From NCBI RefSeq assembly GCF_030719295.1, contig NZ_CP120997.1, positions 6,520,001 to 6,584,000 of the forward strand: DNA of 64,000 nucleotides. Reading direction: 5' to 3'. Positions within the stretch are counted from its first letter, which is position 1, and each line of letters begins with the position of its first letter. This document shows positions 35,919 through 44,353 of this stretch, in pieces. The notes beneath the pieces are model-generated. The model worked only from the letters and a program-made list of their open reading frames with translations. It ran no database searches and was not told where the DNA came from. This DNA is from Streptomyces sp. Mut1 (GTDB lineage Bacteria; Actinomycetota; Actinomycetes; Streptomycetales; Streptomycetaceae). Position numbers and translations under genes: made by a program.

Positions 35919-37187
35919 TCAGGAGTCGGTCTTCATGGCCCGGGTGATGTCGGCGGACGCCTTGGCGGCCTCCTTCGCCGGGTCGCCGCCGGTCAGGACC
36001 GCGGTCATGTAGTCCTTCATCGGGTTCTCCGCCTCGACCGCGGCCCAGCTCGGTGTGTTGGGCGTGGCGTGGCCGTTCGCGGCGCCCACCGCCATCGCGG
36101 CGGCGCCCGGGTCACCGGCCACCGCGGAGGCGAGCGTGGTCCGGTTCGGCACGTAGCTCATGGCGACGGCGAGCTTCTTCTGCCAGGCGTCACCGGTGAG
36201 TTCCTTGATGAAGGTGAGCGCGGCGTCCTGCTTGCCGGACGCGGTGGGGATCACCAGGTCGGAACCTCCGGTGAAGACGGCACCCGGGGTGTCCGGGGTC
36301 TTGCCGGGGATCGGGAAGAAGCCGAGTTTCCCCTTCAGCTCCGGGTTCTTCTCGATGACGACGTTGGCGCCGCCCGGGGTGGAGATGACCTGGGCGACCT
36401 TGCCCTGGGCCATCACGTCGGCCTGCGGCGGGTCGGCCTCGTCGGCGTCCTTGGGGCCCTTGCCGAGGGCCTGGAGCTTTTCGTAGAACTCCATTCCGCG
36501 CAGCGCCTCGGGGGTGTCCAGGGCGCCCTTCCAGGCGCCGCCGGACTCGGTGGCGAGGTCGCCGCCCTCGTCCCAGACGAACCCGGCCAGGGCGTACCAC
36601 GTCTGGCCGGGCAGGTAGATGCCCTGGGTGCCGCCCTTGTCGAGCTTCTCGGTCGCGGCGATCCACTGGTCGCGGGTCCTGACCGCCTTCGCGTCGATGC
36701 CGGCCTTCTCGAACAGGTCGGTGCGGTAGATGACCACCCGGTTGGCCGCGTAGTACGGGATGCCGTACTGCTTGCCCTCGTACGCCCCCGGCTCGGCGAG
36801 CCCCGGCAGCCAGTCCTTGCCGTTCAGCTCCTCGACCTTGTCGCTGAGGTCGACGAGCCCGCCGCTCTGCGCGAACTGGGCGACCTGGGTGTTGCCGCTC
36901 TCGATGACGTTCGGCGCGTCGTTGCTGGCGAGCGCGGCGGTGATCTTCTCGCCGATGCCGTCCCACTCCTGGATCTGGACCCGGACCCGGATGCCGGGGT
37001 GCGCCTTCTCGAAGCCCTTCACGAACTCCTTCTGGAACTGCGCCGAGACGCTGTCGCGCATCAGCCAGACATCGATGTTCGTCCGGCCTTCGGCGGATTT
37101 TCCGGCCGTGTCGTCGGAGGAGCCACAGGCACTGAGCAGGGCGGCCATCACGAGCGCGGACCCACCGGCAAGCAAGCGGTACTTCAC
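35919..37187 (-). CDS. Sugar-binding lipoprotein of ABC importer
   Basis: A 422-residue extracellular solute-binding protein (family 1). The lipoprotein signal MKYRLLAGGSALVMAALLSA ends in lipobox LSAC with Cys21, so it is tethered to the outer face of the membrane. The mature part shows family blocks HPGIRVRVQIQEWDGIGEKI, AQSGGLVDLSDKV and GKQYGIPYYAANRVVIYRTD. It heads the importer-hexosaminidase operon, and the 261-bp divergent promoter region to the GntR gene contains several TGGTCA-type half sites. Confidence 0.93.
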   Translation of the reverse strand: MKYRLLAGGSALVMAALLSACGSSDDTAGKSAEGRTNIDVWLMRDSVSAQFQKEFVKGFEKAHPGIRVRVQIQEWDGIGEKITAALASNDAPNVIESGNTQVAQFAQSGGLVDLSDKVEELNGKDWLPGLAEPGAYEGKQYGIPYYAANRVVIYRTDLFEKAGIDAKAVRTRDQWIAATEKLDKGGTQGIYLPGQTWYALAGFVWDEGGDLATESGGAWKGALDTPEALRGMEFYEKLQALGKGPKDADEADPPQADVMAQGKVAQVISTPGGANVVIEKNPELKGKLGFFPIPGKTPDTPGAVFTGGSDLVIPTASGKQDAALTFIKELTGDAWQKKLAVAMSYVPNRTTLASAVAGDPGAAAMAVGAANGHATPNTPSWAAVEAENPMKDYMTAVLTGGDPAKEAAKASADITRAMKTDS

Positions 37188-37210
37188 GGTTCACCTCTGG
37201 GGAAACAGGA

Positions 37211-37226
37211 CCTGACCACCTGACCA
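37211..37226 (-). promoter_or_regulatory. Tandem half sites before the importer operon
   Basis: The 8-mer CCTGACCA occurs twice with no gap (TGGTCAGG twice on the transcribed strand), 24 bp upstream of the binding-protein ATG. TGGTC-type half sites are used by DasR-like GntR regulators, so the divergent GntR protein is the likely binder. Confidence 0.5.
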
Positions 37227-37373
37227 GTGAAGGCCGCTGGACAGCTCACCTCTTGTTGGTGGATGAAGGTGGCATAGACCAATGGGGCCGTCAACCCCCT
37301 TGGTTACAGGGGTTTTTGGCGATCTTCGCGAAAATCGACCCAAGAGGTTTGGCTCAGCACCGGCTACAATCCA

Positions 37374-37420
37374 CTTGACCAGTGGTCCGGTCGGGCGGGC
37401 TGGTCCAGCAAGTGGTCAAG
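37374..37420 (+). promoter_or_regulatory. Cluster of TGGTC/GACCA sites upstream of gntR
   Basis: Contains CTTGACCA (37374-37381) and its inverse TGGTCAAG (37413-37420), plus the odd palindrome GACCAGTGGTC (37377-37387) and CTGGTCCAG (37400-37408). The spacing to gntR (29 bp from the last site) suggests autoregulation. Confidence 0.55.
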
Positions 37421-37448
37421 GAAGTACGACGTCAGGAGGGGGCAGCAC

Positions 37449-38288
37449 ATGGACGCCGACGCATCGGGGACGGTGCTCAAACGGGAGCGGGCCCGGGACG
37501 CCGTTCTGGAGCTGATCGAGTCACGGCGGCCGGGTGACGCCATCCCGTCGGAGCGGTCCCTGTGCGCCACGCTCGGCGTGTCCCGCCCCACCCTGCGCGC
37601 CGCGGTGGACGAGCTGGTCGCCGCCGGGCTCCTGGTGCGCGAACACGGCCGGGGCATGTTCGTCGCACCCGAGAAGATCACCCAGGAGCTGATCTCGGCC
37701 GACCTCGCCCTGTCCGTGCCGCAGGCGGCCGGGGCCTGGTCGAGCCGGCTGCTGGAGTTCACCACCCTCCAGGCCGGCGCCCGCGTCGGCCGCAAGCTGC
37801 GCATGTCACCGGCGGCCGACATCGTGTACGTGGCCCGGCTGCGGCTGGTCGACGGCGCCCCGATGGCCATCGAGCACCTGCACATCCGGGCCGAACTCGT
37901 ACCCGGCCTGTCCGCCGACGAGCTGGAGAACGGCGACCTGTACGAGCACCTGCGCGAGCGCCACGACGTACACGTCCACGAAGCGGTCCAGGCGATCGAG
38001 CCGACCGTGGTGACCCGCGCCGAGGCCGGGCTGCTGGACGTGCCGGAGCTGTCCCCGGCCCTGCTCTTCGAGCGGCTGACCTCGGACACCACCGGCCGCC
38101 CCGTCGAGTACGTGCACTCGCTCTACCGGGGCGACCGCTACCGGATCGTCTCCCGGCTGGCACTCGGCCCGGCCGCCGCCGTGCGGCCCGTCGAGGGCGG
38201 CCACCACCCGGGCATCCCGCCGGGGGACTTCGCCCGGGGCGAGCCGATCACCTCCTCCACACGCGGCGACATCCAGTCCGGTGACTGA
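37449..38288 (+). CDS. GntR/HutC family transcriptional regulator
   Basis: A 279-residue DasR-like regulator. N-terminal winged helix (RERARDAVLELIESRRPGD; IPSERSLCATLGVSRPTLRA; GLLVREHGRGMFVAP, about 13-75) and a C-terminal UTRA ligand domain (RKLRMSPAADIVYVARLRLV; APMAIEHLHI; HVHEAVQAIEPTVV; RPVEYVHSLYRGDRY). UTRA proteins sense phosphorylated sugars such as GlcNAc-6-P. The ATG at 37449 follows AGGAGG. Divergent from the importer operon, which it probably controls through the TGGTC-type sites between them. Confidence 0.9.
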   Translation: MDADASGTVLKRERARDAVLELIESRRPGDAIPSERSLCATLGVSRPTLRAAVDELVAAGLLVREHGRGMFVAPEKITQELISADLALSVPQAAGAWSSRLLEFTTLQAGARVGRKLRMSPAADIVYVARLRLVDGAPMAIEHLHIRAELVPGLSADELENGDLYEHLRERHDVHVHEAVQAIEPTVVTRAEAGLLDVPELSPALLFERLTSDTTGRPVEYVHSLYRGDRYRIVSRLALGPAAAVRPVEGGHHPGIPPGDFARGEPITSSTRGDIQSGD

Positions 38289-38421
38289 GGCCCGGCCACC
38301 GGCACCCGAGGCGCCCGGCGTTGCACCCTGCGCAATGACCGGTGCGCCTCTTGCGGTGGTCCCGGGGTGGGGCCACTGTGGCTGACACATCCGAAGCGAC
38401 CGACCCCACGAGGTGCCTCGC

Positions 38422-39597
38422 ATGACATCCCCCACCAGCCGCCGCACCCTGCTCGGAGCACTCCTGGCGGGCGGTGCCCTGGCCGCCGCCCCCACGCTCC
38501 CGCGCACCGCCCGCCACCACCCCGGCCGCCCGCCGCACCCCGCACACCCCGCCGCCCGCAGCACCGGCACCCTGTTCCTCGGCACCTACACCTCCACCAG
38601 CCCCGGCGGCACCGGCATCGGCGTCGCCGCGTACGACCGGAGCGCCGGGAGCATCACCGCCCGCACCGTCGTCACCGGCGTCGAGAACCCCTCCTACCTG
38701 GCGCTCCACCCCACGGGCGGCACGCTCTACGCCGTGGACGAGCAGCAGAACGGCGGCGTCACCGCGGTCGCCCTCGCCGACGACGGCACCTTCGAGGTCC
38801 TCGGCACCCGGGACACCGGCGGCGCCGGACCCTGCCACCTCTCGGTCCACCCGGGCGGCCGCTGGCTCTTCAGCGCCAACTACACCTCCGGCAGCGTCGC
38901 CGTGCACCCCCTGGCCGCCGACGGATCGGTGGAGGAGCGCACGGACCTGGTCGCCCACAGCTCACCCGCGCCCGGACCCGGCCAGGACGGGCCGCACGCC
39001 CACCAGATCATCACCGCCCCCGACGGCGGCCACATCCTGGCCGTCGACCTCGGCACCGACACCGTCTACACCTACCGGCTGGACGAGACGGACGGCACCC
39101 TGGAACAGCTCTCGTACGCGGCGCTGCGCCCCGGAGCCGGCCCCCGCCACCTGACCTTCCACCCGGACGGCCGCCACGCGTACCTGGCCTGCGAGCTCGA
39201 CAACACCGCCGTCGTCTGCGGCTACGACCCCGCCACCGGCACCCTCACCCCCGGCGACCCGCAGTCCACCGGAACGGGCGGGGGCACCAGCTACCCCGCC
39301 CAGTTCCTCGTCACCGCCGACGGCCGCTTCGCCTACCTCGCCAACCGGGGACACAACAGCGTCACCCGGTACGCGACCGAGGACGGCGGGGCCGCGCTGC
39401 GCCTGATCGACACCGTCCCCGTGGGCGGCGACTTCCCCCGGCACACCGCGTTCTCCCCGGACGGGAGCCTGCTCTTCGCGGCCAACCAGAAGTCCGGCAC
39501 GGTCACCGCCCTCCGCGTCGACGCGGCCACCGGGACCCTGGAGCCGGTGGGCACCGCGTACGACGCCCCGGCCGCGGTCTGCGTGCTGCCCCTGTAG
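38422..39597 (+). CDS. Lactonase-family seven-bladed propeller protein, exported
   Basis: A 391-residue beta-propeller of the 6-phosphogluconolactonase (Pgl/YbhE)-like family. An N-terminal twin-arginine-type signal (SRRTLLGALLAGGALAAAP) means it is probably exported rather than acting in the pentose phosphate pathway. Repeated blade motifs include NPSYLALHPTGGTLYAVDE, GPCHLSVHPGGRWLFSANY, GPRHLTFHPDGRHAYLACEL and FPRHTAFSPDGSLLFAANQK. The ATG at 38422 (ACGAGG upstream) is preferred to a GTG three codons earlier. Its substrate is unknown. It lies between the GntR gene and the small HTH pair, apparently alone. Confidence 0.85.
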   Translation: MTSPTSRRTLLGALLAGGALAAAPTLPRTARHHPGRPPHPAHPAARSTGTLFLGTYTSTSPGGTGIGVAAYDRSAGSITARTVVTGVENPSYLALHPTGGTLYAVDEQQNGGVTAVALADDGTFEVLGTRDTGGAGPCHLSVHPGGRWLFSANYTSGSVAVHPLAADGSVEERTDLVAHSSPAPGPGQDGPHAHQIITAPDGGHILAVDLGTDTVYTYRLDETDGTLEQLSYAALRPGAGPRHLTFHPDGRHAYLACELDNTAVVCGYDPATGTLTPGDPQSTGTGGGTSYPAQFLVTADGRFAYLANRGHNSVTRYATEDGGAALRLIDTVPVGGDFPRHTAFSPDGSLLFAANQKSGTVTALRVDAATGTLEPVGTAYDAPAAVCVLPL

Positions 39598-39673
39598 GGC
39601 GCCGCCGCCGGGGCGTTAGGGTCGTGGCCGAGCCGCGGGTCGTCCCGGCGGTGGAACGCATCAGGGAGGCACA

Positions 39674-39925
39674 GTGCGCTTGAGGGTGGAGTTCACCACG
39701 GAGCCCTTCGATCTCGACGAGGCGCCCGCGCACGCGGTCGTCGCGCGCGAGGTCATCCAGGCGGCCGAGCTGGACGCCGTGGACGTCGGCCCGTTCGGCA
39801 ACACGGCGGAGGGGGGCGCCGACGAGGTGCTCACCGCCGTGGACAGTCTGCTGCGCCAGGCGCTGGCATCGGGTGCCACCCGGGTCTCGCTCCAGGTCAA
39901 CGTCATCGGAGAGGACCCGAGGTGA
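39674..39925 (+). CDS. Small conserved protein, coupled to HTH regulator
   Basis: An 83-residue acidic protein: MRLRVEFTTEPFDLDEAP, VVAREVIQAAELDAVDVGP, LRQALASGATRVSLQVNVIG. The alternating strand/helix pattern could be a small ferredoxin-like fold, perhaps related to thiamine-binding MTH1187/YkoF proteins, but this is only a guess. GTG start with GGGAGG upstream. It overlaps the regulator gene by GTGA, so the two are made together and the small protein may modulate the regulator. Confidence 0.6.
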   Translation: MRLRVEFTTEPFDLDEAPAHAVVAREVIQAAELDAVDVGPFGNTAEGGADEVLTAVDSLLRQALASGATRVSLQVNVIGEDPR

Positions 39926-40299
39926 CCGGGCCGGTGGACCACCCTCTCGTCGCGGCGGTGAAGCCGCTCGCGGACGCCATGGGCGCCGAACTGCTCGGCC
40001 CGGGGGACGCGCGCGCCGACGACGTCGTGCTGGCCTGGGAGGGCGAGGACGTCGTGGCGGTACGTCTGCCCCAGCTGTCGGAGTCGCTGGACCACATCCT
40101 GGCCGCGATGGAGCGCCGGCACGGGATGCCGCTCGCCGGGCTGGACCGCAAGACCAAGCAGGAGGCGGTCCGGCTCCTGGAGGCACGCGGTGCCTTCTCC
40201 GTACGGCACGGCGTCGAGACGGTGGCGGGGGCCCTGGGGGTCTCCCGGTTCACCGTCTACAACTACCTGAACAGGGAAAACGGCACCAAGGGGGCGTAG
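39922..40299 (+). CDS. Small helix-turn-helix regulator next to urate operon
   Basis: A 125-residue protein with a C-terminal helix-turn-helix, HGVETVAGALGVSRFTVYNY (about 98-117), and an N-terminal segment of unknown fold (PLADAMGAELLGPGDARADD; VVLAWEGEDVVAVRLPQ). The HTH resembles the PucR/Fis-like C-terminal type used in purine catabolism regulators, although the protein is far shorter than PucR. Its place directly upstream of the uraD-uraH-uricase operon makes it a candidate regulator of it. A hairpin terminator separates it from that operon. Confidence 0.72.
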   Translation: MTGPVDHPLVAAVKPLADAMGAELLGPGDARADDVVLAWEGEDVVAVRLPQLSESLDHILAAMERRHGMPLAGLDRKTKQEAVRLLEARGAFSVRHGVETVAGALGVSRFTVYNYLNRENGTKGA

Positions 40300-40340
40300 T
40301 TGGGCGCCCACGCGCAGGCGGGCCGCACATGGCCGACCGG

Positions 40341-40368
40341 GCCGCCGTCCGGATCACCGGACGGCGGC
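40341..40368. terminator. Hairpin terminator between HTH gene and uraD operon
   Basis: Perfect 12-bp stem GCCGCCGTCCGG / CCGGACGGCGGC with an ATCA loop, just before the uraD promoter. Confidence 0.75.
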
Positions 40369-40382
40369 CCTCTGCGTGAACG

Positions 40383-40407
40383 GAATTTCAACAAACTGTT
40401 GACGCCG
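40383..40407 (+). promoter_or_regulatory. Urate operon promoter/operator shared with catalase
   Basis: Contains TCAACAAACTGTTGA (40388-40402) and the -35-like TTGACG (40399-40404); TAGCTA at 40423-40428 is a possible -10 at 18 bp. The 25 bp are identical to 28767-28791 (opposite strand) before catalase. Confidence 0.8.
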
Positions 40408-40475
40408 TGTGGCGGAGGGCGTTAGCTATCCGCAGCCCGACCAACGCACAGCGAGGAACAGCCACGGAGGCTCCC

Positions 40476-40985
40476 GTGACTTCGAGCTCCACGCCGGGCC
40501 TCGCCCGGTTCAACACCCTGGCGGACGACGCGGCGGCCGCCGCACTGCACGAGGTCTGTGCCAGTGCGGCATGGGGACGAGCGATCCTCTCCCACCGCCC
40601 GTACGCCACCACCGAAGCCCTGCTCTCCGCGAGCGACACCGCCACGGCGGCCCTCGGCACGGAGGACCTGGCCGAGGCCATGGCCGGTCACCCGCCGATC
40701 GGCCGCCCGAAGCCCGGGGACCCGACCTCCTCCCGCGAACAGCGGGGAATGGCCGGCGCCACCGAGGAGCTCAAGGCCGAGATGCTCGAACTCAACCTGG
40801 CCTACCAGGAGCGGTTCGGACATGTCTTCCTGATCTGCGCCACCGGGGCCACCGGTGAACAGATGCGCGACGCGGTGAAGTCCCGGATCGGGAACCCGCC
40901 CGAGCGGGAGCGCGGACACGTGCGCACCGAACTGGGCAGGATCAACCGCGTCCGCCTCACCCGCCTCGTCACGGAAGACGCCTAG
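40476..40985 (+). CDS. uraD: OHCU decarboxylase (UraD)
   Basis: A 169-residue enzyme that decarboxylates 2-oxo-4-hydroxy-4-carboxy-5-ureidoimidazoline to S-allantoin, the last step of urate oxidation. Active-site His72 in GHPPIGRP, Glu88 in SREQRGM, and FGHVFLICATG (about 132) are conserved. The GTG at 40476 has GGAGG upstream; the longer frame is non-coding. First gene of uraD-uraH-uricase. Standing alone and not fused to UraH, it follows the common actinobacterial arrangement. Confidence 0.93.
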   Translation: MTSSSTPGLARFNTLADDAAAAALHEVCASAAWGRAILSHRPYATTEALLSASDTATAALGTEDLAEAMAGHPPIGRPKPGDPTSSREQRGMAGATEELKAEMLELNLAYQERFGHVFLICATGATGEQMRDAVKSRIGNPPERERGHVRTELGRINRVRLTRLVTEDA

Positions 40986-41062
40986 GCCGTGTCCGGCGGA
41001 TCATGGCCGGGGTTCCGGCCCTGTTCCGCCGGACACGACCCAACAGAAGGAGAGGGAAGGCC

Positions 41063-41455
41063 TTGAGCACCTTCGCCACCGCATCGGTGTCCACCCACAT
41101 CCTGGACACCAGCGTCGGCCGCCCCGCCGCGGACGTCGCCGTCTCGCTCGCCGCCCGATCGGGCGGCGAAGCGGACTGGGTGACGCTCGGCGGCTCCGCG
41201 ACCGATGCGGACGGGCGCTGCAAGGACCTGCCGGCCCTGCCGGAAGGCACCACCCACGTACGGCTCGACTTCGAGACCGAGCCGTACTTCACCGCCAAGA
41301 AGCAAGCCGAGGCGCAGCAGGACGCCCCCCGCGTAAGGGACAGCGGCGCGTTCTTCCCGGAGGTGGCGATCACATTCGCCGTCACCCCGGGCGAGCACTA
41401 CCACGTACCGCTGCTGCTCAACCCGTTCGGCTACTCCGTATACCGAGGGAGCTAG
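41063..41455 (+). CDS. uraH: 5-hydroxyisourate hydrolase (transthyretin-like)
   Basis: A 130-residue transthyretin-like enzyme that opens 5-hydroxyisourate to OHCU. It begins STFATASVSTHILDTSVGRP, with the family His in STHILD, and ends with the diagnostic YRGS. GEHYHVPLLLNPFGYSVYRG contains the substrate-site residues. The TTG at 41063 is the likely start: the family N-terminus begins at the next codon and a purine-rich AAGGAGAGGGAAGG precedes it. It is 77 bp after uraD and 7 bp before uricase. Confidence 0.92.
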   Translation: MSTFATASVSTHILDTSVGRPAADVAVSLAARSGGEADWVTLGGSATDADGRCKDLPALPEGTTHVRLDFETEPYFTAKKQAEAQQDAPRVRDSGAFFPEVAITFAVTPGEHYHVPLLLNPFGYSVYRGS

Positions 41456-41462
41456 CAGACAC

Positions 41463-42386
41463 ATGCCCACGATTCTCGGCCAGAACCAGTACGGCAAAGC
41501 GGAGAACCGCGTCGTCAGGGTGACGCGGGACGGCGACACCCACCACATCAAGGACCTGAACGTCTCGGTCGCCCTGTCCGGCGAGATGGAAGACGTCCAC
41601 TACTCCGGTTCCAACGCGCACGTGCTGCCCACGGACACCACCAAGAACACGGTGTTCGCCTTCGCCAAGGAGCACGGCATCGAATCCGCCGAGCAGTTCG
41701 GCATCCACCTCGCCCGTCACTTCGTGACCTCGCAGGAGCCGATCAAGCAGGCGCGCATCCGGATCGAGGAGTACGCCTGGGACCGCATCGCCACCTCCGA
41801 CGCGAACTCCCGGTTCATCGGGTCCGACGAGGTCAACCACTCCTTCGTACGCAGGAACCAGGAGATCCGCACCGCCCAGATCACCTTCGACGGTGAGAAG
41901 TGGCAGGTCATCTCCGGCCTCAAGGACCTCACCGTGCTGAACTCGACCAACTCCGAGTTCTGGGGCTACGTCAAGGACAAGTACACGACGCTCAAGGAGG
42001 CGTACGACCGCATCCTGGCCACCGACGTCTCCGCCCGCTGGCGCTACAACTGGACCAGCGACGAGCAGCGGATGCCGAACTGGGAGAAGTCCTACGAGCA
42101 GGCGCGCAAGCACATGCTCCACGCCTTCGCCGAGACCTACTCCCTCTCGCTCCAGCAGACGCTGTACCAGATGGGCTCGCGCATCATCAACAGCCGCAGC
42201 GAGATCGACGAGATCCGCTTCTCGCTCCCGAACAACCACCACTTCCTCGTCGATCTGGAGCCGTTCGGCCTCAAGAACGACAACGAGGTCTACTTCGCGG
42301 CCGACCGTCCGTACGGGCTCATCGAGGGCACCGTGCTCCGGGACGGCGTCGAGCCGCAGATCCCGGTCGACATGACCAACCTCTGA
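41463..42386 (+). CDS. pucL: Urate oxidase (uricase)
   Basis: A 307-residue cofactor-free oxidase converting urate and O2 to 5-hydroxyisourate and H2O2. Blocks typical of the tandem T-fold: the start GQNQYGKAENRVVRVTR, LPTDTTKNTVFAFAKEHGI (catalytic Thr, about 55-73), SGLKDLTVLNSTNSEFWGYV (about 156-175), and the C-terminal NNHHFLVDLEPFGLKNDNEV. The catalytic H2O2 output explains the identical operator at catalase. Ends the three-gene operon; the next 440 bp hold a decayed permease. Confidence 0.96.
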   Translation: MPTILGQNQYGKAENRVVRVTRDGDTHHIKDLNVSVALSGEMEDVHYSGSNAHVLPTDTTKNTVFAFAKEHGIESAEQFGIHLARHFVTSQEPIKQARIRIEEYAWDRIATSDANSRFIGSDEVNHSFVRRNQEIRTAQITFDGEKWQVISGLKDLTVLNSTNSEFWGYVKDKYTTLKEAYDRILATDVSARWRYNWTSDEQRMPNWEKSYEQARKHMLHAFAETYSLSLQQTLYQMGSRIINSRSEIDEIRFSLPNNHHFLVDLEPFGLKNDNEVYFAADRPYGLIEGTVLRDGVEPQIPVDMTNL

Positions 42387-42509
42387 CGCGGCTCCGAGCC
42401 GGTGCCCGCCCGCTCACGGCGGCCGGGCACCGGCCGGGCCGGAGGGACCCCTCATGGCACAGCCGGCATCCCGCCCCGCGGAAGCAGAAGGCCCCTGTTC
42501 CACCCCGCC

Positions 42510-42785
42510 GGAGCGTGTCGTCGCCCCGGCGGGCGCGGCCCCGCCGGTCCTCGGCCGCTTCCCGGTGCCGGCACGGTCGTCCGGCTCGCCCCCCTGCCCG
42601 TACCCGGCGGCGCGGGCACCGTCCCGCTCGCCGCGCCCGGCCTCCACACGGACTTTCCGTCCTGGGCCCGGACCGTCCCGGGCTCCGGCACCAGTGCGGG
42701 AGCGCTCGTCGCCGTCCCGCTCAACCTGTTCTTCCACCATCTCGGCACCCACGGCCGCACCGCCGTGGCACTCAAATCCTCCTAG
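42510..42785 (+). pseudogene. Decayed nucleobase permease C-terminal remnant
   Basis: The segment from about 42535 translates in two frames into VLGRFPVP, then LAPLPVPGGAGTV, then GSGTSAGALVAVPLNLFFHH. These match, in order, VLLGLVPVAAS, LVPLPVLGGAGIV and DSGISTGCVVAIVLNLAFNH at the C-terminus of the intact permease at 44497-45939, and DNA similarity is visible as well. A frameshift and an internal deletion (the piece between the GGAGIV helix and the last helix) make it non-functional. It shows a second permease gene once sat next to uricase. The rest of 42387-42827 shows no other gene. Confidence 0.7.
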
Positions 42786-42827
42786 GGTCCTGCCGTGCCC
42801 ACACCGCAGATGAGAGAAGGAAGCACC

Positions 42828-44225
42828 ATGGCAGCACCGGCAGCCCCCGACCGGGTGGAACGCATCGTCATCGAGAACTGTGCGATCGCGACCGTGGACG
42901 CCGCCGACACCGAGTACGCCTCGGGACACGTCGTCGTCGCGGGCAACCGCATCGAGTCCGTCGGCGCCGGCCGGGCGCCCGAGGGCCTGGAGAACGTCGT
43001 ACGCCGGATCGACGGCACCGGCCACCTCGCCACGCCCGGCCTGATCAACACCCACCACCACTTCTACCAGTGGATCACCCGGGGCCTGGCGACCGACCAC
43101 AACCTCTTCGACTGGCTGGTCGCGCTGTACCCGACGTGGGCGCGCATCGACGAGCCGATGGCCCGCGCCGCCGCGCAGGGCTCGCTCGCCATGATGGCCC
43201 TCGGCGGGGTCACCACCGCGATGGACCACCACTACGTCTACCCGCGGGGCTCCGGCGACCTGTCGGGCGCCATCATCGGCGCCGCCCGCGACCTGGGCGT
43301 ACGGTTCACCCTCGCGCGCGGCTCGATGGACCGCAGCGAGAAGGACGGCGGGCTGCCGCCGGACTTCGCGGTGGAGTCCCTGGAGGGCGCGCTCGCCGCC
43401 ACCGAGGCGACCGTCGACACGTACCACGACGCCTCCTTCGACGCGATGACCCAGATCGCCGTCGCGCCGTGCTCGCCGTTCTCCGTATCGACCGAACTCA
43501 TGCGCCAGGGCGCCGAACTGGCCCGCCGCAAGGGGGTGCGGCTGCACACGCACGGCTCGGAGACCGTGGAGGAGGAGAAGTTCTGCCACGAACTGTTCGG
43601 GATGGGCCCCACCGACTACTTCGAGTCGACCGGCTGGCTCGGTGACGACGTGTGGATGGCGCACTGCGTCCACATGAACGACTCCGACATCGCCGCCTTC
43701 GCCCGCACCGGCACCGGCGTCGCCCACTGCCCCTCGTCCAACGCCCGTCTCGCCGCCGGGACCGCCCGCGTCCCGGACATGCTCGCCGCCGGTGTCCCGG
43801 TCGGCCTCGGCGTCGACGGCACCGCGTCCAACGAGTCCGGCGAACTCCACACCGAACTGCGCAACGCCCTCCTCATCAACCGCCTGGGCCCGCACCGCGA
43901 ACGCGCCCTGAACGCCCGTCAGGCGCTGCGCCTGGGCACCTACGGCGGCGCCCAGGTCCTCGGACGGGCCGCGCAGACCGGCTCCCTGGAGGCCGGCAAG
44001 CTCGCCGACCTGGTGCTCTGGAAGCTGGACACCCTCGCCCACTCCTCCATCGCCGACCCGGTCATCGCGCTCGTCCTCGGCGCCGCCGCCCCGGTCACCC
44101 TCTCGCTGGCCGACGGCAAGCCGGTGGTCGAGTCCGGCCGCCTGGTCAACGGGGACGAGGACGCCATCGCCCGCGCCACCCGCGACGAGGCCCGCCGCCT
44201 CGCCCGGATCGCCGCCGGGGCCTGA
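42828..44225 (+). CDS. 8-oxoguanine deaminase (amidohydrolase)
   Basis: A 465-residue zinc amidohydrolase of the TRZ/ATZ/guanine-deaminase group. The metal site is seen in PGLINTHHHFYQW (about 69-81), HTHGSE (about 240), AHCVHM (about 283) and GVDGTASNESGEL (about 325), the pattern of 8-oxoguanine deaminases, which turn 8-oxoguanine into urate. Guanine deaminase cannot be excluded. ATG 42828 has AGAAGGAAG upstream. Making urate directly upstream of uricase fits the local pathway and would let oxidised purines enter urate breakdown. Confidence 0.85.
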   Translation: MAAPAAPDRVERIVIENCAIATVDAADTEYASGHVVVAGNRIESVGAGRAPEGLENVVRRIDGTGHLATPGLINTHHHFYQWITRGLATDHNLFDWLVALYPTWARIDEPMARAAAQGSLAMMALGGVTTAMDHHYVYPRGSGDLSGAIIGAARDLGVRFTLARGSMDRSEKDGGLPPDFAVESLEGALAATEATVDTYHDASFDAMTQIAVAPCSPFSVSTELMRQGAELARRKGVRLHTHGSETVEEEKFCHELFGMGPTDYFESTGWLGDDVWMAHCVHMNDSDIAAFARTGTGVAHCPSSNARLAAGTARVPDMLAAGVPVGLGVDGTASNESGELHTELRNALLINRLGPHRERALNARQALRLGTYGGAQVLGRAAQTGSLEAGKLADLVLWKLDTLAHSSIADPVIALVLGAAAPVTLSLADGKPVVESGRLVNGDEDAIARATRDEARRLARIAAGA

Positions 44226-44308
44226 CGCCCGGCGGCCCCCCGATACCGGCCGGACGAGGGGGACGGCCCTCGGCCGGCCGCCGCGAACCCGAGCGGGGTC
44301 CGCGGCAA

Positions 44309-44353
44309 CCGGTACGGGAGGCGCTGCCCAGACGCACGCGCCTCCCGTACCGG
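44309..44353. terminator. Hairpin terminator after 8-oxoguanine deaminase
   Basis: Perfect 16-bp stem CCGGTACGGGAGGCGC / GCGCCTCCCGTACCGG with a 13-nt loop. The 143 bp between it and the permease start contain no gene. Confidence 0.75.

Noticed and set aside
38422..39597. Cytosolic 6-phosphogluconolactonase (pgl)
   Set aside because: The Arg-Arg export signal and lack of pentose phosphate neighbours argue against it; only the propeller family is supported.
42454..42813. Short open frame between uricase and the deaminase
   Set aside because: Its translation is Pro/Ser/Arg-rich as expected for a wrong frame; the meaningful signal is the broken permease remnant in two frames.
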